NCBI GenBank assembly: GCA_026545225.1
Contig: CM048851.1
Span: 30,875,956 to 30,939,955, forward strand
Direction of reading: 5' to 3'
Length of the DNA stretch: 64,000 nucleotides
DNA from: Cornus controversa
Lineage: Eukaryota; Streptophyta; Magnoliopsida; Cornales; Cornaceae
In this document: positions 55,666-64,000 of the stretch, one piece after another
Position numbering within the stretch: the first letter of the stretch is position 1
How the letters are laid out: every line of letters begins with the position of its first letter
The notes under the pieces: model-generated
Database searches by the model: none
The model's input: only the letters and a program-made list of their open reading frames with translations
Told to the model about the DNA's origin: nothing
Made by a program: the position numbers and the translations under genes

Positions 55666-57700
55666 ATTAGTTTCTCACATCCTGTCATACTCTGTTTTAC
55701 CTTTCGGTTGGAATTCATACAAAAAATAACTATAACAATACCATGATAACTAAGCATGAATATATTCCTAAATATTACAAAAATGAGGATCATGCAGCTG
55801 ATCTCAAGTAGTTGGGGGACAAGGCTTCTTGCAAGTTTAAACCTACTTTTAAGAATAAGAGCTTGGGAGGCGACATTTGTATTACATGAGACGTTAGAAG
55901 GAGGAGACTGGAAATAGACCTTACCATTGGCACTAGCTAAAAAAAGTGGCTGCACTCAGACTCAAACACGAAGTTCTTTCCGGAGTTGGAATATGGCCTC
56001 CCTCAGTACTTTTGTAAAATGCAGCACTAAATAATAGCTTATTCATCAAATGCTTTCAAAATGAAGATGATAAAATGGGAAACCACAAATAACATTTCAA
56101 ATGAGTCCAAGGTTGGTTTGGATGCCTAAAATATCATTCTATGTGAAAGTCCTCTTACCATGCAAGTACAGGTATCCTAATTTAAGATTGGCATATAAAG
56201 CTACTATTTTTAGCTAAAACAAATTTGGATTTAATAAGTTATGGATTCGGAATAGTAGACAACACTGGGGCAGGAAGAGAAGACAATTATTTGCTTTTGC
56301 AACAGAAATGAATTTCTAATAGGTTACTGCTTCTAATAGGTTATAACAGTAAGAGGACAAGATTCAAGACAGTAAACCAAAGAGAGTTTTAGTCTTCTTA
56401 GCATTTTGTTGACTTATACTATTCCAGTTTGTTGATTAATACCGTGCTAGAGACGCACATTCTCTGTTCCTAATATTCTTAACAGGGTTGTGATGATTTA
56501 GCCCTGCAGCCAAACATTACCAAAGACTTTCTCTGCAAAGTCTCAGAATTTCTTAGGATGTTTACTAGCCAGATACGAAAGGAGCGGTTTAAATATACGC
56601 CTTTTTTAAGACATTCTCGGTGGACTTAACCAGCATACACACAACAAGAAACACATCTAAATTATTTTTTGATATGTAACAAAAGAACGTGTTAAAACAC
56701 AAACGTTGTATAATTTCTGAATTCTATGTGAGAGACATAGCAGAGTACAAGAAAGGGAAGGTGGGGGAGGGGGGAATGAAGGCTTTTCCAGGTCAAAAGT
56801 TCATGATGAGTAAAAAATTCCAAAACGCACAATTTGGATTTTAGAAAGAATTTCTAACCATTATTGAGTCAAAAGATACCACTACAATCAGAGGAGGTCT
56901 AAAAGAAAGCTTTAGATAAATAATGATGCAATAAAATAAACAATATACCATACCGAAATTTCAACTTGAAATTTCTCAGCCATGAGTGCAGTCAATAGTT
57001 TAATAAAACTAATAATCTTTAATAAGAAAAAATACTTTGAATAGCAGCAACTTGGTTCCACATAGAGCTCTAACTAAGCAAAGTCAGCCTCAGTAGCAGG
57101 TTGCTCAAGCTCAGGTTGAAAAACTCAGGGTTCTAAACTGAAAAACCAGCCTGACTTGTTTATCACACAACCAAGCTCTAGAACACTTCTACTCAAGCCA
57201 ATCTGAGTTCTAGCTTCAGTTGCACAGTAGTTTATGTAGTCTTCCGGTTGTGCTTGATCCTTGATCTCATCATCAAGCTGCTTTCAAGCAGAACTCAAGA
57301 AATTAAGGAGCTTCAAAAATAATTGAATTGTGCTTGTTTATCTGATTGAATCAAAAAAGAACAACCAACTGAGCCTTCACTCGTCTTAGAGCCACATGTT
57401 GCTTTTGCCTTTTAAGAATAAGGATTTTAGGGCCAAACAGTTCAATAAAAATGTGCAAGAAGAGGATGATCAGGACAAATCTGATGGGTAGGCGAGAATA
57501 AGGAGGTGGCTGAGGGAAATGGAGATGAAGATCTGGACGAGGGTGCTAAGAATTGGATCCGTGGTAACACCCATATTGGCATTTTAGATAACGTTGAATT
57601 GTACAATATGGTGTCTTCCAGCAAGCTTTGCATTAATATTATTTTTTATTTGTTACATGATTGTTGATCATTTTTTGAGTTCAACATGTAGCACATCATT
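55666..57700. other. No recognisable gene
   Basis: A minus-strand frame at 55,955-55,635 (106 codons) has no domain I know and no splice context. Exons for the His/Asp part of the SUMO protease were looked for here on the minus strand (HWSL, ILHMDS type motifs) and not seen. 57,060-57,380 has repeated CAAGCTC..GAGTTC phrases. Confidence 0.35.
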
Positions 57701-58210
57701 GGACCTCACCCAAGAGTATAGACAAAATGTCACAACGTGTCTCTAGATGCTCGACAAACCGTGTCTGAGAATGAAACTTCAAATTATGTCTCAGTTTTCA
57801 TTTTCGTCCATTCATTAATGCGTCAATTATAAAAGTCACACATCAAGTTATATTAATTTCCTCATTTTAATGTTATTTTGTGACTCGAATTTTGTCTCGG
57901 CCTGGGTCGTGTTGTGGATCTTGGACCTTGATTAGGACTCTCTTGCAGGGTATACAAGGGCATCTAAGATTTGGAGTGGGATTAAGAGAAAACACTAAAA
58001 ATCGCAGAAAGATAGCGAGAGCTAGGGTTTGGGGGTTGAAACTTGTAATCTCTTGATATTCACATAGTGAAATATTTCACCGGATCTTCTCCGGACGTAG
58101 ACTTGCATTAAGCCAAACCACGTAAATTCTTATGTTTTGTGTGTTGTGCTTGTTTTATTTTCTGTCGTGTTTCGTGATTATGCTTGGTTTGCGACCGTTA
58201 CAATGATATG
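57700..58210 (+). repeat. Ty1/copia-type LTR fragment
   Basis: The right half of an LTR: TAGGGTTTGGGGGTTG, TTGTAATCTCTTGATATTC, CCGGATCTTCTCCGGACGTAGAC, CCAAACCACGTAAATTCTTATG, then GTGTGTTGTGCTTG. This order (poly(A)-site region, CCGGA..CGGACGTAG, ACCACGTAAAT) is a recurring signature of copia LTR ends in dicots. The left edge is uncertain and no internal region follows. Confidence 0.55.
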
Positions 58211-58389
58211 CATTGTACAAAATGTACAGAATTCATTGTGTATTGGGAGGAAAAATTATAATTTTACTTTTTCCATGTTACCTATATCAAAATATGAATT
58301 AAATGTATAAAAGTGTGAGATATCATGCATTATTAAGAGAGTAATTCTAGAAGATTAAAATCAAATGTTTGAGCTGTCAATGCATAGAC

Positions 58390-58880
58390 TAAGGGAAATT
58401 CTAGCACGTAAGATGGATGTACTACCTAGTTCTTATCTTGGCCAGCCTTTAGGTTTGATCGTCAAAGCTAAGTTGATTTGTAATTCAATGGTGGAGAGAT
58501 TAGGGAAGAGATTGCCAGTTTGGAAGAAGCAATGTTAGTCAAAGAATAGATTTACAAATATACTTTAGGGGCATTTCACCATCACAACATCAATAGCTAA
58601 GAGGTCATTTGACAAAAGGATATGTTTAGGAATTAGAAATCAGGGATGCGTTTCAGTCGTGCATGTGAGGTAGGTGGTAGCAAAGCTTCATTGATAATAC
58701 AGCTGCTTTATGGAGGAGGGTGGCCAGAGGTCAGCATAGACTAAGGGAGTGGATGTTACAGAGGTGAGAGATCTCATAGGGTGTGACTATGGATAAGTAT
58801 CTGAAAAGAATGGAAAGAGTTCCCAAGACAAATTAATTTTACAGAAGGGAATGATCATAGAGAAAGTAACTACCAGGATA
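58390..58880 (+). pseudogene. L1 LINE relic on plus strand
   Basis: DVLPSSYLGQPLGLIVKAKLICNSMVERLGKRLPVWKKQ matches the RT-distal region of plant L1 ([12 protein letters not shown].., RLAGWKR), followed after stops by ALWRRVARGQHRLREW and a KEFPRQINFTEG-like piece. Decayed. Confidence 0.7.
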
Positions 58881-59123
58881 CTTGATGCTGGATGGCTGCT
58901 TCGAAGAAGTTCCCTCAACCTAACAAGCACCTAAAAGGGTCAAGTGTCCAATAAGTATTTGATGGGGACACATCCCTTAATATGTCAGACATGCTAAAAA
59001 GGTGTGAATTAATTCTCAATAAGAAGTAACTAGACATGGCATACAAACACCAAGGACACGAGGAGACACAAAGAACACATGTCCACCACGCATGACAGGT
59101 AACAGTGGGTTTCTTAGAAAGTT

Positions 59124-59372
59124 GTTGACCACCATCTACTCTAAAAGCTTAAGTTGTTAGAGAGGGTGTAACTTAAACATATAAATCCTTCAACATGCCC
59201 CCCTCACGTGTGGCCTTCTTTTTGGTCCAACACGTGTTTCAATTTTAATTATCAAGGTGACAGTGACGTTTGAACACAAGACCTTTGGCTCTAATACCAT
59301 GTTGACCACCATCGACTCTAAAAGCTTAAGCTGTTAGAGAGGGAGTAACTTAAATATATAAATCCTTCAACA
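59124..59372. repeat. Two 72-bp direct repeats flanking a GC-richer core
   Basis: 59124-59195 and 59301-59372 share GTTGACCACCATCKACTCTAAAAGCTTAAG..TAACTTAAA..AATCCTTCAACA with few changes. Between them are CCCCCCTCACGTGTGG and GGTCCAACACGTG, and a TCTAATACCATGTTGACC phrase. This is a common plant repeat related to LTR leader sequences; direct repeats may reflect a small tandem duplication. Confidence 0.8.
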
Positions 59373-59627
59373 AAAGTTAAAAGAAAATGGCCGGTCAAAT
59401 TATAAAATATGAGAACTTATTTACATAGTTCCAACATGAAGGCTAAAATATAAAAATTAAAATGGTTTGGATTTTTTAAATTTTTTAACTTAACAACATT
59501 TTTCCCCAACCATTTTTCCCCAATTTTTTTAACTTAACAACATTTAGACTACATAAATCTGTTTTCGCCATTCTACTTGATCTATGGTCACAAGTAAAAT
59601 CACATGCTATCACATTTTTCTATACTG

Positions 59628-59721
59628 CCTTTTTTTTTATATATATACAAGTAAAATATATTCAAAAGGCACTCAAATGGGGAGCGCGCCCATATACAAC
59701 CAGAGAAACCCAAAAAAAAAA
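59628..59721 (-). mobile_element. 94-bp 5'-truncated L1 tail with target duplication
   Basis: Starts with a T-run (the poly(A) tail on the other strand) and resembles the first 60 bases of the L1 end at 31,736 (AAGCGCCCAAACGGGGGACGCG there, AGGCACTCAAATGGGGAGCGCG here). The flanks TCTATACTG (59619-59627 and 59722-59730) are identical. A dead-on-arrival LINE insertion. Confidence 0.85.
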
Positions 59722-60134
59722 TCTATACTGTCTTAACCCATGCAAGTTTGAATTTACAATCTAACTAATCAATTATTTATTTAACTTTGATTTAAGTTGG
59801 TAGAAAATGATATCGTGCTCCACTCAACACTGGCTTATATCCTTCTTATTCTTATATCCTGCTAACTTGCAAAACAATCACATTCTTATCTTGCAAAACT
59901 CAGATTTCTCACTCTTTCTTGCAACACGACCAAAGAGGACTCAATGCCTTGGCTACGGCCTGTTCAAAATCCCAATCTCTCTCCAAATCAACTTTTATCT
60001 CCCTCCTGCTTCTCTTCTTCCTCTTCTTCTCCACCAAGAAATCTAGTTCTCTTTCATTTCCCCTTTTGATTTAAATTGGGAAACTCGTGCAGTTTTATGA
60101 AACCATGTGTTCTGGCTCAAATCCATAGTCAATC

Positions 60135-60446
60135 CTATTTCCGATGGGGCAGTTGACAATTGAATTCGATTTTTTCCATGATTTTCATATCCGTAATAGT
60201 GCAAAAAGAATGCCTGGCTCCAAGTTGTTCGAGAATGGTGGCGTTGAGTTTCTCGACCCTTTGCCTTGGACCTCTGACCAATGAGGTGATGAAACATGCA
60301 TGGGTGCATATGAACTTCTGAAGACTGGGTTCCCCTATTTCAACAAATCCTCCCTTTTTTACTTTATTTTCTTTCCTCTTCTTCCCATCACAAACCCCCT
60401 TTCTCTCCCTAACATATTCTCTTTTCTTTTTCTTAACAAACTCCAA
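60135..60446 (-). CDS. Uncertain open frame of 103 codons
   Basis: MEFVKKKKRE start, Lys/Arg-rich first 35 residues, then a less biased part (EPSLQKFICTHACFITSLVRG, ILEQLGARHSFCTITDMKIMEK). I do not recognise it. The opposite strand also has a plausible short frame (GSKLFENGGVEFLDPLPW), so it may be chance or a gene fragment. CT-rich DNA at 60,000-60,050 would suit a leader on the plus strand. Confidence 0.15.
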   Translation of the reverse strand: MEFVKKKKREYVRERKGVCDGKKRKENKVKKGGFVEIGEPSLQKFICTHACFITSLVRGPRQRVEKLNATILEQLGARHSFCTITDMKIMEKIEFNCQLPHRK

Positions 60447-61430
60447 ACTATCTTCACTGTAAAACCATGATTCTCCATAGTTCTCTATTTCTTTGTAAAA
60501 CCATATTTAAAAAATATATATATTGAAATGTAAAAGAAAAGATAATTAGATATAAAATAATTGTTCGGACCTATAGCATGTTTTTATTTTGGAAAAATAA
60601 CTCCATTTTGAAAAGTATTACTAAAATTATGGACTCAGTGTGTCTTTAATATTATCAAATAAGATGGAGATTGGAGAACAACCCATCTCACCAAGGTATA
60701 AGATGTGTTGTTCAATCACATTATATAAGCACTGTTATCCAATGAAGAAGGATAACATACAGGTCTTTTCTTTCTTTTTTTAAGTTTTATTTTATTTTAT
60801 TTTTTGGGTGGTGGGCTTGGGGGTGGGAGGGGGGGAGGGTAACTCTTTTGTTCTTTAGAAGCAAAAATATATTTGAAGGGTCCACAAAGAGCACAACCCA
60901 TGTACACTAGCCGTTAACAGGAACAAACAATTTTTCTTTTTTAAGATAAGTAAGATCAAACAAAAATTACACACTCAAATATCCATACCACTCAACAAAG
61001 CACTCAACAAAGCAATAAAATAATTTATCAGTGTTGGAGGTCGCCCCATCATCCAAAATTAAATAAAGAACTCAATAATTTGGTGCTTTAGCCTTCAAAT
61101 CAGCACGCGAAAACACAGTTATACATGCCTTCGGAACAACGTCTATTTGTTTCCCACCAAAAAAGCAACTTCTGAGGAAGTTGAATAAGGAGACAATCTC
61201 AAACCTATTGACCAATGAAGCTACCCACCTTAAAGAATCCTCTCTCTCTCTCTCTCTCTCTCTATGCTTAAATAATAACAACCACAGAATCCTAATGAAA
61301 CTGATTCTCAAACTACCGCACCCTCTGAAACACCGAAGCAAGACCTCATGAGAACTTCCTTATTCACTGTTAACATAGAAGATTCGATAAAGGTATGTTA
61401 CAGGAGATCCTCTGAACACCAATGGTCATG
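60447..61430. other. No recognisable gene; simple repeats
   Basis: AT-rich, with a G-rich tract at 60,805-60,840 and a (CT)n microsatellite at 61,240-61,263. The minus frame at 61,341-61,072 is read through the CT repeat. Confidence 0.4.
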
Positions 61431-62640
61431 CCATAAACTGATCCATAAACCATTCCTTCCAAAAACATAAATGCTGTGTAGACTGTACTCCTTTCCTATA
61501 CATTTTCATACTCCAACCCCATATGATAAGCTCACCCTGCCCTCTGGTACTCGAATCCCCCTTGCTACTACCATACTTCCACATACCACTACTCTCCTCG
61601 GCAAACCTCCACAACAACTTTCCAAACCAAATCCCAATTGATCAGGTGAGATTAAATTCCTCTCTGACAACTCCTGATGAAAAATCCTCCACAGCTTTTC
61701 CAATCTCCTTCAAATCGAGTCAGGAATATGAAACAGACATTAAATAATTGGCACACTAAAGCAGGTGCTTCTTAAAAGTGTAAGGCACACTTCACTAGAC
61801 AAATATTGCCTTTATAAACTGTTAACCACCTCTTCTAGAACTCTACCACCAAATCTTCACCGCCTTAGCTTTGAGGGAACAGCCAAAGGAAACCCAAATA
61901 AGAAGCAAAAGAGCATCCCAAACCTAACCCCCAGAAAAAGCTAGCTCTTTAAAGACCAACTGTCAATCTTGAAATTGCATCAAAACTAAGAAGCAAGCAT
62001 AATCAGCAAACAGTCAGTGAGAAACTAAACAAGACACTCCTCTGGACATCCCAATTGCCTATGTTAGATGGACTCTTCAAAAGTAGGTGAAGTACCCCTA
62101 TCGGACACACAATTCTCGATGTGGGTATGGGTTTTGTGTCCGACACTTTTGGTTGGGCATGCACCTAAAAAACATATCAAATAATTCAATTTCATTATAT
62201 TATTACTTCAAAATGAGTGAAATTCCTATATTGAATACTATGCCACATAAAGGCATTATTTTACTCTAGAAATTAAAATAGAAATACTAAATAAAACGAA
62301 GATTTTGCAGTGTCCATGTGTTCTTTATGGGAATTTGACACGTCCAACGGGTCGATACGTACCCGTATCCGACACATGTACCCGAACCCATGTAGCATAA
62401 GCAATTGCTATCATCAAGCTAATAGCTTCCATCCCCACGATAAATAAGAGAGGAGATAGAAGATCCGTTATTTGATACCCCTCCAACTGTCAAAAAGCCA
62501 GTTGCCATACCATTCATTAGAATGGAAAACAGCACGATAAATATACGGAACACAAGCCATCTACTTCATTTTGGCCTGAACTATGTTCTCAAAGCCTCAT
62601 TTGCGAAAACACCATGAATTCAACAGTTAAGAGAGCATTT
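61430..62640 (-). pseudogene. L1 LINE relic, RT to C-terminal region
   Basis: Right to left in broken frames: FRIFIVLFSILMNGMATGF and ITDLLSPLLFIVGMEAISLMIA (RT, about 62,560-62,410), an interruption at 62,395-62,090, CLVSH-LFADYA-like sequence (about 62,030-61,980; the catalytic FADD reads FADY), and LIWFGKLLWRFAEESSGMWK (about 61,640-61,570). Not active. Confidence 0.75.
62090..62395. repeat. GTCCGACAC-type repeat inserted in the L1 relic
   Basis: The left part has CGGACACACAATTCTCGATGTGGGTATGGG and TGTCCGACAC; the right part has TGACACGTCCAACGGGTCGATACG, CGTATCCGACACATGTACCCGAACCC. The mixture of GTGTCCGACAC and GGGTACGGGT phrases resembles the element at 20,528-21,302. Edges are approximate. 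Confidence 0.5.
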
Positions 62641-63867
62641 TTAAACCTCCAGCGGCTAGGGATTTAGTGGGACATTTCACAGTTTTGTCAGCTATTTTTC
62701 ATGCTCTGAGTTCTTCTTGTTTTTGTAATGCCTCATTTCTATTTTACTCTTCTCCTTGGTACTAAGTTTTTTCCTTACCTCCCTCACCTCTAAAAAAAAA
62801 TGAGAAAAGAAAAGGAGTTAGGCAATTGTAACTAATTTTTTTACTAAGTGAAATTATACTTGATTAAGAGAAGTTAATAAACCACCATTCATCCCATTCT
62901 AACCCAAGAACGTTTACTTCTGCTTTGAGTGCCAAAGCAGGAATTGTCAGGAATGAATTGTTTAACCAACGGATAGCTTTAATGCACAGGATGCACTAGG
63001 AGCGAGCTGACTCAAGTGAAGAAATTACAAGGAAAAACGGAAAGCAAAGACATGATTGCCTAAAACAAACACACATAAAAATGTGTTCAGATTTTAGTCT
63101 TTTCAAGAAACAATGATGTAAGAGGAACTTCGTTTAGCGCTGTCAATGGGAACAAATGAAGAATCAAAACTGATATGGAACCAACTTTTATCCATAATTT
63201 TGAATCCAAATCTGAACAAAGAAATCCGGAAAAAATCAACAAACTCAAATAAATTGGATCACATTACATCCAACCATATATCTTATACATAATAATTCTG
63301 TATTTTGTTACATATTTGTGTGGATAATATTGTAATAAATTAATTTTCAAGTATATTAGAATAAAATCGCAATTAGATATTATCTTTTTTCGGGAAATTT
63401 AAGGCAATAATATAAGATCCATCAAATTTGAATTTCAATTTTAGTAAATCGGAAAAGATTTCAGGTTGTTTGGAGGATCTTTCTTGGGCCTTCAAACGGG
63501 GTTCGAAGCCCAAGATTCACTTCCTGAAAATAAATGAAAGTTAGGTGACATTTAACAAACGGGTTTTCTCAAAAAGTCCATATCTGAACAGTCTGTTGGG
63601 TTAAAGCAAGTAAAAGAGGCTTCCAGGATTAACTTCTTGGGAAGCCAAGAGGGAATTTAAGTAATAAGTACCAAATCCAAATTTTGTCCTCACATATTTA
63701 TGTTTTTTTTCCCTTTATAAGTTCTAATTTTGTATTCAATTACAAACCCTATTTCTCCTTCTACAAAGTTCTATGTTAGATTTTCGGAGTGTGCATCAGT
63801 GAGATGGAACTCCACTAGCAAGAGAGAATGTCTATTGTTGTGGTGTTTCACGTTGTTGGGAAGTAAA
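62641..63867. other. No recognisable gene
   Basis: AT-rich DNA without coding signals on either strand. A GGTTCGAAGCC motif near 63,498 resembles a pol III B box but has no A box upstream. Confidence 0.4.
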
Positions 63868-63868
63868 T

Positions 63869-64000
63869 GGTTGTTTGATAACCCAATTCAGCGCTTAAAA
63901 TTAAAAAGGTTCGGTGATTCTTCAAATAAGTGTGTTTGAAAACATATTTAGAGTGCCACTTAAACAAATAAGCGACACTTAAAAGGGGTCAAAATTTTAA
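63869..64000. mobile_element. Start of a second Harbinger-type MITE, cut by the window edge
   Basis: TGGTTGTTTGATAACCCAATTCAGCGCTTAAAATT is close to the left end of the MITE at 53,032 (GGTGCTGTTTGATAACTCAATTCAGCACT). The right end is beyond the window. Confidence 0.5.

Noticed and set aside
59807-60046. 79-codon plus-strand open frame
   Set aside because: Composition is CT/AT-driven low complexity with no domain or splice context.
63490-63510. Possible tRNA or SINE from GGTTCGAAGCC
   Set aside because: No A box, no cloverleaf and no flanking duplication could be found.

Overview
This window looks like nuclear DNA of a eudicot plant. It is AT-rich, has intron-split genes with GT/AG borders, and is dominated by plant retroelements: Ty3/gypsy, Ty1/copia, L1-type and RTE-type LINEs, tRNA-derived SINEs, and hAT, Harbinger and Mutator derivatives. 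The genus cannot be fixed from the sequence. Only two host genes are clear, and both are stretched by transposable elements in their introns.

Layout. 1-14.1 kb is a graveyard of retroelements: a decayed Tat-lineage gypsy pol, a copia LTR with primer binding site and broken gag, an antisense copia pol fragment, a probable solo LTR, and several diverged gypsy LTRs. 14.1-17.5 kb is intergenic, with one hAT-type element that has a recognisable 8-bp target duplication. 17.5-40.9 kb is a complete 13-coding-exon gene on the plus strand for a plastid MscS-like mechanosensitive channel (MSL2/MSL3 type, 706 aa in my exon model). Its seventh coding-region intron is 12.66 kb and holds a nest: an RTE LINE relic is split by a gypsy LTR element (5-bp duplication AATTC at both ends), whose right LTR is in turn split by an L1 LINE. 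Directly downstream is a 1.1-kb Mutator-like element with a 10-bp duplication.

42.98-54.76 kb (minus strand) holds the 3' part of a ULP2-type SUMO protease gene (SPF1/SPF2-like). Four exons carry the catalytic Cys, the downstream part of the fold and the C-terminal tail. Exons for the catalytic His and Asp and the N-terminus are not visible and probably lie beyond the right edge. Its introns hold two SINEs with perfect target duplications, a short gag-only LTR element (TR-GAG-like) with a CTTTG duplication inserted in an older LTR, L1 and RTE relics, and an unassigned exon-like open segment flanked by a local duplication. 55-64 kb holds more relics (copia LTR, L1 pieces, a 94-bp truncated L1 tail) and no gene I can name.

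The two genes do not form a functional unit; they converge tail to tail with the Mutator element between them. I found no CRISPR array, operon or convincing new system. The best leads are the orphan exon at 53.5-53.7 kb, the near-identical inverted repeat in intron 3 of the channel gene, and the rearranged LTR element whose outer ends and target duplication are nevertheless intact.
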